64,000 bases of DNA from Bacteroidales bacterium (GTDB lineage: Bacteria; Bacteroidota; Bacteroidia; Bacteroidales; Muribaculaceae), in assembly GCA_004553485.1 (NCBI GenBank), contig SFLG01000002.1, forward strand, positions 24,855-88,854, given 5' to 3'. Shown piece by piece: positions 28,479 to 39,400 of the stretch (position 1 is its first letter; each line of letters starts with the position of its first letter). Below the pieces are notes generated by a model. It was given only the letters and a program-made list of their open reading frames with translations, was not told the DNA's origin and searched no databases. Made by a program: the position numbers and the translations under genes.

Positions 28479-29567
28479 TTACTTGACGGCATCGGGGAAG
28501 TCGGCCTTGAAGGCGTCCATAATCTCGCCCGGGGTGGGAATCATGCCGCCCATGCGTCCGTAGTGGTAGACGGGCACGCTGCCGTTGACGGCGAGGCGCA
28601 CGTCCTCGATCATCTGGCCGGCGTTGAGCTCGACGGTAAGTATACCCTTGACCTGTTTTGACAGCTCGGCGATGCGTGCCGAGCAGAAGGGCCACAGGGT
28701 AATGGGGCGCAGCAGGCCGATCTTGAGGCCGCTCTCGCGGGCCTCCTCGATGGCTTTGAGGGCGATGCGGGCAACGGTGCCGAAGGCGACGATGAGGTAC
28801 TCGGCGTCGTCGGTGTAATACTCCTGGAAGCGCACCTCGTTCTCGCTGATTTTGCGGTAGGTCTCCTGCAGGCGCTCGTTGTTCTTCTCCATCGCGGCCG
28901 ACTCAAGCTCGAGCGAGGTGATGACGTTGCGCTTTTTGCGGCCGTGCTTGCCGGTGGCGGCCCAGGGGCACTGCTGGCGCACCTCGTCGTCGGTGCGGCG
29001 GGGACGGAACTCGGGCAGGCGCACCTTCTCCATCATCTGTCCCACTATGCCGTCGGCCAGCAGCATCGCCGGCGTGCGGTATTTGAAGGCAAGGTCCATG
29101 CCCAGGCCCACAAAGTCGACCATCTCCTGCACGGTGGCGGGGGAGAGTACGATAAGGTGGTAGTCGCCGTGGCCGCCGCCCTTGGTGGCCTGGAAATAGT
29201 CGGCCTGCGAGGGCTGGATGGTACCCAGGCCGGGGCCGCCGCGCATGACGTTGATAATCAGAGCCGGCAGCTCGGCGCCGGCGATGTAGCTTATGCCTTC
29301 CTGTTTGAGCGAGACACCGGGGCTCGACGACGATGTCATCACCTTTTTACCGGTGGAGGCGCCGCCGTAGACCATATTGATAGCGGCGACCTCGCTTTCG
29401 GCCTGGAGCACCACCATTCCGGTGGTCTCCCAGGGCATAAGGGCCTCGAGGGTCTCGAGCACCTCGCTCTGCGGGGTGATGGGATAGCCGAAGTAGCCGT
29501 CGAAGCCGTAGCGTATGGCAGCGTGGGCAATAGCCTCGTTGCCTTTCATAAGTTTTATTTCTTCCAT
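28479..29567 (-). CDS. 2-oxoacid:ferredoxin oxidoreductase alpha subunit (VorB/KorA type)
   Basis: A 362-residue alpha subunit. Signature stretches are MKGNEAIAHAAIRYG, GYPITPQSEV, GKKVMTSSSSPGVSLKQEG and the later TVELNAGQMIEDVR. In Bacteroidales this four-gene layout is usually called 3-methyl-2-oxobutanoate or 2-oxoglutarate dehydrogenase (ferredoxin). It would supply CoA esters and reduced ferredoxin under anaerobic conditions. The order ferredoxin-alpha-beta-gamma in the operon is conserved. Confidence 0.92.
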   Translation of the reverse strand: MEEIKLMKGNEAIAHAAIRYGFDGYFGYPITPQSEVLETLEALMPWETTGMVVLQAESEVAAINMVYGGASTGKKVMTSSSSPGVSLKQEGISYIAGAELPALIINVMRGGPGLGTIQPSQADYFQATKGGGHGDYHLIVLSPATVQEMVDFVGLGMDLAFKYRTPAMLLADGIVGQMMEKVRLPEFRPRRTDDEVRQQCPWAATGKHGRKKRNVITSLELESAAMEKNNERLQETYRKISENEVRFQEYYTDDAEYLIVAFGTVARIALKAIEEARESGLKIGLLRPITLWPFCSARIAELSKQVKGILTVELNAGQMIEDVRLAVNGSVPVYHYGRMGGMIPTPGEIMDAFKADFPDAVK

Positions 29568-29600
29568 GTCAGCGAAATTTTTTTTCGGGAGAGAGAGATT

Positions 29601-29831
29601 TTATTTTTCCACCACGCGGTATACCTCGATGCAGGCGTCGGGGCAAACGAGGGCGCACGAGCCGCAGCCGATGCACTTTTCGGGGTGGGCCATAAAGGCG
29701 TAGTGATAGCCGCGGTCGTTGACCTCCTTGGGCTGCAGCAACAATGTGTCGGTGGGACAGGCCACCACGCACAGCTCGCAACCCTTGCAGCGGTCGCGAT
29801 CAACAGTAACAGCACCTGAAATTTTAACCAT
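29601..29831 (-). CDS. 4Fe-4S ferredoxin subunit of the 2-oxoacid oxidoreductase
   Basis: A 76-residue protein with two CxxCxxCxxxC clusters (RCKGCELCVVACP near residue 14 and KCIGCGSCALVCPDAC near residue 51). It is the delta subunit that collects electrons from the catalytic subunits. It is the first gene of the operon, directly after the promoter at 29927-29957. Confidence 0.92.
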   Translation of the reverse strand: MVKISGAVTVDRDRCKGCELCVVACPTDTLLLQPKEVNDRGYHYAFMAHPEKCIGCGSCALVCPDACIEVYRVVEK

Positions 29832-29926
29832 ATCTGTCAGTATTAGGGATTAGAGAGTTTTTGTCAGTTTATTGGATTTAGGCATGGCGCGGAGCCTCAG
29901 CCCCGCTCATATCAATATGACACTTG

Positions 29927-29957
29927 CAAATATACGTAATATTGCCAAAAAAACAAA
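29927..29957 (-). promoter_or_regulatory. Promoter of the 2-oxoacid oxidoreductase operon
   Basis: Minus-strand TTTG (29954-29957), a 19-base gap and TATATTTG (29927-29934) match the Bacteroidetes consensus. Confidence 0.72.
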
Positions 29958-30002
29958 TTGTTTAACACGTAAGGCCTGTCAGACGTTAACATCAAAGGTC
30001 GG

Positions 30003-30449
30003 TCAGTAGTATTTTACGTCGATGGTTTCGTATGTGGAAGATGACAACCGGTAACCGTATCTGGACGCTTCCTGGCGCAAATCGCGCATGTCACGCTGGA
30101 CTTTTCGAAGGTTCTGAATCATGCCTTGGATGGCAACCTGGCTGTCTTGCCGGCGATAAACATATCCGCGGGTAGTATTGCCGTTACTATCCACAAGTTT
30201 GGTCGTTATGGAGTTGTAAATGTCAGCGGCCTGGTTGGCGTAGCGGTTGTATGTGTTTTGGTACCATTCCTGGCTCATATGGCCGCTGTTGGACGACTGT
30301 CCGGCTCCGTTTGGATTTCCGTAGGATGGGTTCACGGGCATTGTGACTGAACCGCCTCCTGAGGATTTCGGTGAACCGACATAGGTGGACTTGGTAACAC
30401 TGCTGCCGGGTGTAACGCGATTATAGACATATACTTTGTCGTTTACCAC
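30003..30449 (-). CDS. Hypothetical protein, serine/glycine-rich N-terminus with helical C-terminus
   Basis: A 148-residue protein that I do not recognise. Residues about 12-60 are rich in Ser, Gly, Pro and Asn; residues about 60-140 look helical with many charged residues (GMIQNLRKVQRDMRDLRQEA). It has no cysteines, no clear signal peptide and no membrane segment. The start is GTG 30449. A TATCTTTG -7 box at 30488-30495 supports transcription, but no ATG exists in the leader, so the true start is uncertain. The 3' end lies about 45 bases from the oxidoreductase operon promoter. Confidence 0.55.
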   Translation of the reverse strand: MVNDKVYVYNRVTPGSSVTKSTYVGSPKSSGGGSVTMPVNPSYGNPNGAGQSSNSGHMSQEWYQNTYNRYANQAADIYNSITTKLVDSNGNTTRGYVYRRQDSQVAIQGMIQNLRKVQRDMRDLRQEASRYGYRLSSSTYETIDVKYY

Positions 30450-30487
30450 TACATTATTGACAACGAATATTCTTTTGGTTACACCTG

Positions 30488-30495
30488 CAAAGATA
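30488..30495 (-). promoter_or_regulatory. -7 promoter box of the hypothetical gene
   Basis: TATCTTTG on the minus strand, about 40 bases before GTG 30449. No well-spaced -33 box is visible. Confidence 0.4.
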
Positions 30496-30532
30496 GTATT
30501 ATTTCATAATTTACCCTTGCAAAATGTGAAAA

Positions 30533-30566
30533 ATCCATTGTTTTAGATCATCCATTGTTTTAAATC
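30533..30566. repeat. 17-base tandem duplication
   Basis: Two adjacent 17-base units of ATCCATTGTTTTARATC type, followed by a small hairpin at about 30565-30580 downstream of the SulP gene. Confidence 0.6.
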
Positions 30567-30612
30567 ATCATAGGTGATGAAACGACGGACAAGGGAAGAT
30601 ATGTGCAGTCGG

Positions 30613-32346
30613 TCAGACTGCCGGGAGGCGTGACGTGGCGGCGGAGAGCCGGGCGCCAGCTATGTCGTTGGCGACGATGACGGCCCGCGAGATGTGGTCG
30701 CAGATGTGGGCGTCGTCAATCAGGCGGTCTATGCCGGCGGCGTGCAGTGAGGCGCGTACGCCGGGACGCACGCCGGATAGGACGATGAGAATGCCCTCGG
30801 AGTGCGACGACTCGATGAGCAGTTTGAGGTTGTGTATGCCGGTGGAGTCGATGAAAGGTACCTTGCGCATGCGTATTATGCGCACCACCGGCTTATGCCG
30901 GGGCGTCACTCGCATCATCTCGTCAAACTTTGTTGCGGCGCCGAAGAAGAAGGGACCGTCAATCTCGTATACCGACACACCGGGTTTGAGGTTGAGCACT
31001 TCGTGACGGGACAGGTCGGTGTCCTCGGCGGCATCGAGCTGTTCGCCGTAGACCTTGATGGTGGTGTTTTCGGTGACACGGCGCACAAACATCACCACGG
31101 CCAGCAGCAGACCAAGCTCGATGGCGATGGTGAGGTTGAAGACGACGGTGAGCAAAAACGTCACCAGCATTACCGAAAGGTCGCCCTTGGGGTTGTGTAT
31201 CATGTCTACAACGGTGCGCCATCCGCTCATGTTGTAGCTCACCATAATAAGTACTGCGGCCAGGCACGACATCGGCACCATGTTTATAAGGGGCATGGCG
31301 AACATGAATACCCCCAGCAGCACCAGTGCGTGCACAAGGCCTGCCACGGGTGTCTTGCCGCCGTTGGTGATGTTGGTCATGGTGCGTGCGATGGCGCCGG
31401 TAACGGGAATTCCGCCGAAAACGGGCACCACGATGTTTGCCAGCCCTTGTCCCATGAGTTCGGTGTTGCAGTTGGTGCGGTCGCCGGTGCGGCCGTCGGC
31501 TACGGTGGCGCTTAGCAGGCTCTCGATGGCGCCGAGCATGGCGATGGTGAAGGCCGAGGGAAGCAGCAGGTTCACCGTCTGCATATCAAAGCCCGGAGTG
31601 GCGATGTGCGGCAAAGAGGGCGACAGATTGCCGAAGCGGTCGCCGATGGTCTCGATGCCGTCCACGCCCCCGAACTCGCGCATCAGCCATGTCAGCAGTG
31701 TCACTGCGACGATGGCAGTGAGCGCTCCGGGCAGTTTTTGGGAAATTCTGGGCGTGATGATGTTGATTGCCAGGGCAAGCAGGCCGACGCATAGCGTGGC
31801 TATGTCAAGCGAGCCTGAATTTGCCAGATATACCCCCCACTTGCCGACAAAGTCGCCGGGCACCTCGCCGCTGATGTCCAGTCCGAAGAAATCGGGCATC
31901 TGTGTCGAGAAGATTGTGAGGGCTATGCCGGCCGTAAAGCCCACAACGATGGGGTAGGGTATGAACTTGATTATCGTTCCCAGCCTGAACAGCCCCATCA
32001 GCAGCAATATGCATCCGGCCATGAAGGTGGCCATAGCCAGACCAGTCAGCCCGTAGAGCTGTATGATGTTGTAGATGATGACTATGAACGCGCCGGTGGG
32101 GCCGCCTATCTGCACCGAGTTGCCGCCGAAGGCGCTGACGATGAAGCCGCCGATAACGGCCGTCACCAGACCCACCGTTGGGCTGACGCCGCTGGCAATC
32201 GCGAAAGCGATGGCCAGTGGCAGAGCCACTATGCCCACTACGATACCCGCAATCAAATCTTTGCGGAACTTGTCCATGCTGTAATTACGGCATGCCATTA
32301 TAATCGCCGGATGAAAATCCGGCTGTCCGATTATTTTCATAAACAA
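30613..32346 (-). CDS. SulP/SLC26 family anion transporter with STAS domain
   Basis: A 577-residue inner-membrane transporter. About 10-14 hydrophobic segments fill residues 25-435, with SulP marks such as GIVVGIVALPLAIAFAIASG and GNSVQIGGPTGAFIVI. A C-terminal cytoplasmic STAS domain (about 445-560) includes a conserved serine in VPFIDSTGIHNLKLL. Family members carry sulfate, bicarbonate or other anions, and the substrate here is not evident. The start could also be an internal methionine such as that in MDKFRKDLIAG. It stands alone with its own promoter. Confidence 0.9.
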   Translation of the reverse strand: MFMKIIGQPDFHPAIIMACRNYSMDKFRKDLIAGIVVGIVALPLAIAFAIASGVSPTVGLVTAVIGGFIVSAFGGNSVQIGGPTGAFIVIIYNIIQLYGLTGLAMATFMAGCILLLMGLFRLGTIIKFIPYPIVVGFTAGIALTIFSTQMPDFFGLDISGEVPGDFVGKWGVYLANSGSLDIATLCVGLLALAINIITPRISQKLPGALTAIVAVTLLTWLMREFGGVDGIETIGDRFGNLSPSLPHIATPGFDMQTVNLLLPSAFTIAMLGAIESLLSATVADGRTGDRTNCNTELMGQGLANIVVPVFGGIPVTGAIARTMTNITNGGKTPVAGLVHALVLLGVFMFAMPLINMVPMSCLAAVLIMVSYNMSGWRTVVDMIHNPKGDLSVMLVTFLLTVVFNLTIAIELGLLLAVVMFVRRVTENTTIKVYGEQLDAAEDTDLSRHEVLNLKPGVSVYEIDGPFFFGAATKFDEMMRVTPRHKPVVRIIRMRKVPFIDSTGIHNLKLLIESSHSEGILIVLSGVRPGVRASLHAAGIDRLIDDAHICDHISRAVIVANDIAGARLSAATSRLPAV

Positions 32347-32426
32347 TCTTTTTTGTGCGGGGAGGTGTCAGAGTCGCTGTATCATTACAGCCCTCCCCCG
32401 TTTTACCTTAAATCTGAAATCGGGTG

Positions 32427-32458
32427 CAAAATTACTAATTTATGTTAACACCACCAAA
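32427..32458 (-). promoter_or_regulatory. Promoter of the SulP transporter gene
   Basis: Minus-strand TTTG (32455-32458), a 20-base gap and TAATTTTG (32427-32434). The rest of 32459-32722 holds a 12-base perfect palindrome at 32497-32508 but no gene I can support. Confidence 0.7.
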
Positions 32459-32722
32459 CGGAGTGGCGTTCCGGCAGATGTCCATCACCTAAGAGTTTGT
32501 TTAAACAAGCTTTAATATGCAATCGGTTATCGCTCCGGATGTCCAACGGCTGATACCGTTCAACCGTAGTGAAGTATACCGCAGCCTGCCCGTTAACTAA
32601 TTTTAGTGTGTCCGGGACATGGATGCTACGGCATGACGGCTTGTGTGTGTCGCCGTTTTTTGTTTCCTTTGCATCGTAATAACTGACACGTAGAGAATAA
32701 CAAACACAAACAAATAGGATAA

Positions 32723-35575
32723 ATGAGCCAGAACGATAGGTATCAGGGGCTTAGCGAGGCACAAGTGGCCGAGAGCCGCAAACGCTACGGCGCCAATGTG
32801 CTGACGCCGCCGGCGCCGACGCCCTGGTGGAAGGAATTTCTGGAAAAATTTTCGGATCCGCTGATTGTCATTCTGCTTGTCGCCGGCGTGCTGTCGGTGG
32901 GCATCGCTGTATATGAATATGTGTGGCTGGGCGACGACTGGAAGGTCTTTTTCGAGCCCATAGGCATCTTTGTGGCCATTTTCCTGGCCACGGGGCTGTC
33001 CTTCTTCTTTGAGGAGCGCGCCAACAAGGCGTTCAAAATTCTCAACAAGGTCAGCGACGACGAGCCGGTGGAGGTGTTCCGCGACGGCTTTGTCCGCGAT
33101 GTCCCCCGCCGCGACGTGGTGGTGGGCGACATAGTGTCGCTGCACACCGGCGACGAAATTCCGGCCGACGGCAAGCTGCTCGACGCCGTCACGCTCAGCG
33201 TGGACGAGTCGACCCTCACCGGCGAGCCCATCAGCCACAAAAGCATACGTCCCGAGGACTTCGACCCCGACGCCACCTATCCCGTCGACCACGTGCTGCG
33301 CGGCACAAGGGTGATGGAGGGCCACGGAGTGATGGAGGTGCTGAAGGTGGGCGACGCCACCGAGTCGGGCAAAGTCTTCAAGGAGGCGCAGATTGACGAC
33401 TCGGTAAAGACGCCGCTCGACAAGCAGCTTGCGCGCCTCGCCGCCATCATCACCGACGGCAGCTACATCGTCGCCGCCCTCGTCATCGTGGGCCAGCTCA
33501 TCCACTTCCTGGGCTGGGGTGCCTGGCAGGCGTGGACGGTTGTGGTGCCCGTGTCGCTGTTCTTCTGTCTGGTGATGACAAAGTTCAAGAGCTGGCCCAA
33601 GACCGCACGCGTCTTTACTATAGCGCTCTGCCTGGTGCTGTTTATGGCAACGATATGCGGTGTCTTCGCCCTCATCAATCCCGGTGCCGGCAACGTGGCC
33701 TGGTCGTCGCTGTTCGCCCATACGCTGAAGACGCTGATGGTGGCCGTGACGCTGATAGTCGTAGCCGTGCCCGAAGGTCTGCCCATGGCCGTCACCCTGT
33801 CGCTGGCCTACAGCATGAGCCGTATGCTCAAGACCAACAACCTTGTGCGCAAGATGCACGCCTGCGAGACCATGGGTGCCACCACCGTCATCTGCACCGA
33901 CAAGACGGGCACGCTCACCCAAAACCGCATGCAGGTTGCCCACACCGACTTCTTCGGCCATCCGTCCGACGAGGCGCTCTACGAGGGCATCGCCGTCAAT
34001 TCGACCGCCTGGCTCGACAAGTCGGGCGACACGCCCAAGGTGCTCGGCAACCCCACCGAGGGCGCGCTGCTGCTGTGGCTCGAGAGCCGCGGGGCCGACT
34101 ATGCCGCTCTGCGTGCCGGCGCCACGCGCGTCGAGGAGCTGCCCTTCACCACCGAGCGCAAGTATATGGCCACCGTCGTTACCTCGGCGACGGGCAAAAA
34201 GATATTATATGTGAAAGGCGCGCCCGAGATTGTCTTTGGCATGTGCGCCGACACCTGCGGCGTCACGGCAGCCGAAATCAACGCCCGCCTGGAGACATAC
34301 CAGAACCGCGCCATGCGCACCTTGGGCTTTGCCTATCAGGAGCTTGCCGACGGTGACGTCACCATCGCCGACGGCAAGGTTGTGGCCGACAGACTCGTCT
34401 TCCTCGGCATCGTCGCCATCTCGGACCCGGTCCGCGCCGATGTCCCCGACGCCGTGCGCGAGGTGCTCGACGCCGGCATAAAAATCAAGATTGTCACCGG
34501 CGACACCCCCGGCACGGCCAAGGAGATAGGGCGCCAGATCGGCCTGTGGAACGACGCCGGCGACGGCGACGCCAACATCATCACCGGCCCCGAGCTTGCC
34601 GCCCTCAGCGACGACGAGCTGCGGCGCCGCGTGGGTCAGCTCAAGATCATCGCCCGCGCCCGCCCGCTGGACAAAAAACGCCTTGTCGAGGCCCTGCAGG
34701 CCGGCGGCGAGGTAGTGGCCGTCACCGGCGACGGCACCAACGACGCCCCGGCGCTGAAAACGGCACAGGTGGGCCTGTCGATGGGCGACGGAACGTCTGT
34801 GGCAAAAGAAGCCTCGGACATCACCATCATCGACAACTCCTTCGCGTCGATAGGCCGCGCCGTCATGTGGGGCCGCTCGCTGTACCAGAACATCCAGCGC
34901 TTCCTGCTCTTCCAGCTCACCGTCAACGTTGCCGCGTGCCTGCTCGTGCTCTTTGGCTCGTTCATCGGCACCGAGTCGCCCCTGACGGTGACGCAGATGC
35001 TGTGGGTAAACCTCATCATGGACACCTTCGGCGCTATGGCCCTTGCCTCGCTGCCCCCGTCCGAGAGGGTGATGAAGGACAAGCCGCGCGACCGGCGCGC
35101 CTCGATACTCACCCGGCCCATGCTGGGCGAGCTCTTCGGGGTGGGCACGTTCTTCTTCGCCATTACGCTGGGCTTTTACTGCATCTTCAACGTCACCGAC
35201 GTCACCTCCATCCCGCAGATGTTCAGCGCGCCGCCCAAGGTCGAAATCGGCCTCACGGCCTACGAGATGACGCTGCTGTTCTCGATTTTTGTGTGGACGC
35301 ACTTCTGGTACATGTTCGACGCCCGCTGCTTCGAGACCGGCGAGAGCATCTTCAGAGTGCACATGAGCCAGGGCTTCTGGACTATCGTGGCCATCATCGT
35401 CTTTGGCCAGCTGTTCATTACCGAAGTCGCCTACGAGTTCTTCAATGTCAGCCCCATGCTGCACACCATCGACTGGCACTTCAACCCCACCGGCACGCTC
35501 GACCTGGTCATCATCATCGCCGCCTCGTCGCTTGTGCTGTGGGCGCGCGAGCTCTACCTGCTGACAAAGAAATAG
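32723..35575 (+). CDS. Calcium-translocating P-type ATPase (PMCA-like)
   Basis: A 950-residue P2-type cation pump. The order is an N-terminal cation-ATPase domain, membrane helices, an actuator domain with DESTLTGEP, the phosphorylation motif ICTDKTGTLTQN, the nucleotide-binding domain, the hinge VTGDGTNDAPALKTA, and a C-terminal membrane half beginning at QNIQRFLLFQLTVNVAACLL. The VPEGLPMAV stretch in helix 4 fits PMCA/SERCA-like calcium pumps. Calcium specificity is inferred from family resemblance only. It is a single gene, separated from rpiB by 146 bases. Confidence 0.9.
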   Translation: MSQNDRYQGLSEAQVAESRKRYGANVLTPPAPTPWWKEFLEKFSDPLIVILLVAGVLSVGIAVYEYVWLGDDWKVFFEPIGIFVAIFLATGLSFFFEERANKAFKILNKVSDDEPVEVFRDGFVRDVPRRDVVVGDIVSLHTGDEIPADGKLLDAVTLSVDESTLTGEPISHKSIRPEDFDPDATYPVDHVLRGTRVMEGHGVMEVLKVGDATESGKVFKEAQIDDSVKTPLDKQLARLAAIITDGSYIVAALVIVGQLIHFLGWGAWQAWTVVVPVSLFFCLVMTKFKSWPKTARVFTIALCLVLFMATICGVFALINPGAGNVAWSSLFAHTLKTLMVAVTLIVVAVPEGLPMAVTLSLAYSMSRMLKTNNLVRKMHACETMGATTVICTDKTGTLTQNRMQVAHTDFFGHPSDEALYEGIAVNSTAWLDKSGDTPKVLGNPTEGALLLWLESRGADYAALRAGATRVEELPFTTERKYMATVVTSATGKKILYVKGAPEIVFGMCADTCGVTAAEINARLETYQNRAMRTLGFAYQELADGDVTIADGKVVADRLVFLGIVAISDPVRADVPDAVREVLDAGIKIKIVTGDTPGTAKEIGRQIGLWNDAGDGDANIITGPELAALSDDELRRRVGQLKIIARARPLDKKRLVEALQAGGEVVAVTGDGTNDAPALKTAQVGLSMGDGTSVAKEASDITIIDNSFASIGRAVMWGRSLYQNIQRFLLFQLTVNVAACLLVLFGSFIGTESPLTVTQMLWVNLIMDTFGAMALASLPPSERVMKDKPRDRRASILTRPMLGELFGVGTFFFAITLGFYCIFNVTDVTSIPQMFSAPPKVEIGLTAYEMTLLFSIFVWTHFWYMFDARCFETGESIFRVHMSQGFWTIVAIIVFGQLFITEVAYEFFNVSPMLHTIDWHFNPTGTLDLVIIIAASSLVLWARELYLLTKK

Positions 35576-35627
35576 CCGTCGGGCAAAAAAAATTGTCCCG
35601 CAAGAGCATTTTTGGCCGTTTTAGTGT

Positions 35628-35635
35628 TATCTTTG
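35628..35635 (+). promoter_or_regulatory. -7 promoter box of rpiB
   Basis: TATCTTTG, 87 bases before the rpiB ATG. There is no -33 box at ideal spacing. Confidence 0.45.
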
Positions 35636-35660
35636 CAGAAAGGTAAAGAGCCCAATAACT

Positions 35661-35687
35661 CTGATACCTCTTATACCTCTTATACCC
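35661..35687. repeat. Three 9-base units upstream of rpiB
   Basis: Units CTGATACCT, CTTATACCT and CTTATACCC follow one another in the rpiB leader. Confidence 0.65.
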
Positions 35688-35721
35688 CCCTTCCATCGAC
35701 TAACATAACTCACATACCACT

Positions 35722-36174
35722 ATGTCAATACTTAAACCCGGAGTTCCGGTAGGCCTCTGCAGCGACCACGCCGGATTTGAACTCAAAAGTATTATCGAAG
35801 GCTACCTGACTGCCGCCGGCATCGAATACAAGGATTACGGCACCGACTCGACAGCGTCGGTTGACTATCCCGACTTCGCCCATCCTCTCGCCCGCGCCGT
35901 AGAGGCCGGCGAGGTCTATCCCGGCATCGCCATGTGCGGCACCGGCCAGGGCATGGCCATCACCCTCAATAAGCACCAGGGTGTGCGCGCCGCTCTGTGC
36001 TGGGACGTCGAGATAGCACGTCTGGCTCGCGAGCACAACAACGCCAACGTGCTTGTCATGCCCGCCCGTTTCACCAGCCCCGAATACGCCATCTCGATGC
36101 TCGAGGTCTTCCTCAACACCGAGTTTGCCGGTGGCCGCCATCAGCACCGCATCGACAAGATTTCCGTTAAGTGA
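35722..36174 (+). CDS. rpiB: Ribose 5-phosphate isomerase B
   Basis: Interconverts ribose 5-phosphate and ribulose 5-phosphate in the pentose phosphate pathway. The 150 residues show the phosphate-binding CSDHAGFELK, DYGTDSTASVDYPDFA, the active-site cysteine in AMCGTGQGMAI and the C-terminal HQHRIDKI. Length and motifs match the RpiB/LacAB family; the absence of a paired LacA/LacB argues for RpiB. A hairpin terminator follows. Confidence 0.95.
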   Translation: MSILKPGVPVGLCSDHAGFELKSIIEGYLTAAGIEYKDYGTDSTASVDYPDFAHPLARAVEAGEVYPGIAMCGTGQGMAITLNKHQGVRAALCWDVEIARLAREHNNANVLVMPARFTSPEYAISMLEVFLNTEFAGGRHQHRIDKISVK

Positions 36175-36205
36175 GTCCCGGCCCCGGCCCGCAAACAACA
36201 TTCTG

Positions 36206-36251
36206 CCGTAACCTGACATCCGCAATCCGGGTGTCGGGTTATTACGGTTTT
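36206..36251 (+). terminator. Terminator after rpiB
   Basis: An imperfect 13-15 base stem (36206-36218 with 36232-36247) is followed by TTTT. The gap to 36452 otherwise shows no gene. Confidence 0.6.
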
Positions 36252-36451
36252 ATGTGACGGGTAGCGACAAAATTTTGTGACGGGTTGACCCCCAAAAGTT
36301 TGGGATACGTCGCGGCAAAAATTATCCGTCCTGTCGCAACCTTTGCAGCCGCCGAGTGTTGTAAATTCAAAAGCAAGGCGGCCCGCGCTGCCCGCATCGG
36401 TACATTCATCATACGCGTTTTCAACCACGTCATCGCTAACATTCTGATTCT

Positions 36452-39400
36452 GTGGCAAAGTTCAGTACATCACGTTATGCAAAGCCGGCATTGCTGACAC
36501 TCGTCGGCATTGTCCTGTTCGTGTTCGGCAGCTTCACCGTGCTCTATTCGGCATGGTTCCAGGACATGCTGCGCGTGCACCTCGTCGAGTACATGAACCG
36601 CCGCCCCGACACCCGTTTCAGCCTCGACGGGCTGCGCATCACCCTTCCGCTGAGCCTCAACCTCGACGGCCTGGTGTGGATAGAGCGCGGCGACACTACC
36701 GTCGCCGCCGGCGCCCTGACCGGCAACGTGCGCCCGCTGTCGCTGCTCGAGGGACGTGTCGAGCTTGACCGCGCGCGACTGCTGCGGGGCCGCTACAATA
36801 TGGGCAACGCCGACTCGGCCACCATCATCCGCATAGCCGGCGACACCATCCTGCTCGACGACGCGTCGGTGCGCCTCAGCGACATGGCCATCAAGGCCAA
36901 CGACGGCCTGATTGCCGGTGGCTCGCTCAAGCTGTGGATCAATCCCGACCCTCCCGTCGACAGCACCCCGTCGCAGCCCACGCGGATGAATATCGCCGTC
37001 AAGCATCTTAAAGTGCGCGACCTGCGTTTCGGCATGAACCTCATGCCCACCATTGACACCCTCGACGTGCACATCGACGAGGGCGACATCCGCGACATCG
37101 CCGTCGACCTGTACAAGCAGACCGTCGACGTGGGCACGTTCAAGGGCCACGGCCTGGCGGCCACCTACATTGTCCCCGACTCGGCCCAGATTCTGGCCAC
37201 CAAGGTCGCTCCGCCCGCCCCCTCGTCCTCGGCGCCGTGGACAGTGCGCGTGGGACATATCAGCTTCGACCGGTCGTCGGGCCTCTATACCACGCACGGC
37301 CTGAAGCCGCTGCCCGGCTTTGACCCGGCGTATATCCAGGCCACCGACCTGACCCTCGTCAGCGACAATTTCTACAACCGTGCCACCGACGTCAACATAC
37401 CCCTCAAAGTCACCGGCACCGAGCGCTGCGGCGTGCAGTTGGACGTGGCGGGCACGCTGGCCATCGACTCGATAGGCCTCACCTTTGACGACGTGAGCCT
37501 GGCAACCGCCAACGGCACCGACCTCAAGGGCAAGGGATACCTGCAGATGGGCGATATGGCCACCGACCCCGACCTGCGCGTGCGCCTCGACGCCACCGGC
37601 AAGTTCGCCGTGGCCGACGCGCAGCTGATGTTCCCCGTCCTCAAACCCTACCTCGCCCCCGCCGGCGAGGACTCGGCGATAGATTTCGGCACCGCCATCG
37701 ACGGCACGATGGGCCAGCTTAACATCAACGGCCTTGACCTCAGCCTTCCCGGCGTAATCGAGCTCAGCGGCAGCGGCCTGCTCAGCTCGGTGATGAACCC
37801 GGCCAAGATGGAGGGCGACCTCAGCCTCACCGGCCACATCGGCGACGTGCACCCGTGGCTGTCGATGCTGATGCCCGGCTCGGGCATCGCCGTGCCGATG
37901 ATGGACGCCCGCGCCGACATGATGTTCGGCAACGGCACTTACAGCGGCACCCTCACCGCCACCACGGCAGAGGGCGACCTGCGCCTTGACGGCACCCTCG
38001 TCGGCCGCGGCCCCGAATACAATATAGACCTCATCACCAATGCCTTCCCCGTCCAGGCCTTTATGCCCGGCGCCGGCGTGGGCGAGGTGACGGCGCACAT
38101 CGAGGGCGAGGGGTACGGCCTCGACCTGTTCTCAAAGGCCACCCGGGCCAACGTCAGCGCCGACATAACCTCGCTGCGCTACCAGGGCGTCACCTACCGC
38201 GACATCTCCGGCAAGGTGATGCTTGAGGACGGACACGGCGACATCACCCTTGACTCGCGCAACGTCGGCCTCAACTTCGCCCTCGACGCCACGGCCACGG
38301 TGGACGGCGACAAGTTCGAAATCGACGGCACCTTCAACAGCCGCCGCATCGACCTGTACGACCTCAAAATGTCCACCACGCCGGCAGCGGTGATGTTCGG
38401 CGCCGACCTCGACGCCAGCTTCAACAAGAGCCTCACCGACATCGCCGCCACGCTGCGGCTTGACACGCTGAAATATTCGTACGCCACGGGCGAGATGCAC
38501 GTCAGCGACATCGTCGCCCGCCTCAACAGCGTCGATTCGGTCACCAACGCCTCGATACGCAACCGCGACATGTTCGCCTTCTTCTCGACGCCGATGCTGC
38601 TGATGCCCTTTGTCGACAGCCTGGCGCGCGTGACACCCGTGATGGACCGCCTCAACGCCGAGCACAAAATCAGCGTCACCGAGCTGCAGGCTGCCCTGCC
38701 GCCCTTCAACCTCGCCATCAGCGGCGGCAACAACAATATGGTAGGCCGCATCCTTGCCGGCTCGGAGATGAGTCTGAGCAACTTCTCGGTCAACGCCTCC
38801 AACGACAGCCTCATCAACTTCGACGCCCGCGTCCTGGGCTTCAACAGCCCGACGATACGCCTCGACACGCTGACACTCGACATGCGCCAGCACGGGCGCC
38901 GTCTCGACATACAGGGCCGTCTCGACAACCGCCCCGGCACCTTCGACAGCTGGGCACACGCCCGCCTCGACGGCTTTTTCGACACCGACCGCCTGGGCCT
39001 CAACCTGGAGCAGCAGAACATCCAGGGCAAGACCGGCTTCGACATCGGCGCGGGCATATCCCTCTCCGGCGACTCGACGGCAACGCTCACCCTCGACAAG
39101 CTCGACCCCATAATCGGCTACTCGCCCTGGACGGTCAACGAGGGCAACTACGTCACCTACAACTTCAAGAAACGTCACATCGACGCTGACCTGCACATGG
39201 CCGGCGCCGGCTCGAAGGTGGCCATCTACTCGGAGGCGGCACACAGCCACGACCCGGGCATGCACACCGCCGACGAGGACCTGGTGGTGCAGATTTCGGA
39301 CCTGCGTCTGCAGGACTGGATCACCATCAACCCCTTTGCCCCGGCCATCCGCGGCAACCTCGGTACCGACCTGCGCGTCAACCTGCAGGACGGGTCGATA

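Noticed and set aside
36277..36305. Possible solitary IS end (TTGACCCCCAAAAGTTTGG) before tamB
   Set aside because: It resembles IS3-type ends, but there is no partner repeat or transposase nearby, so chance is likely.
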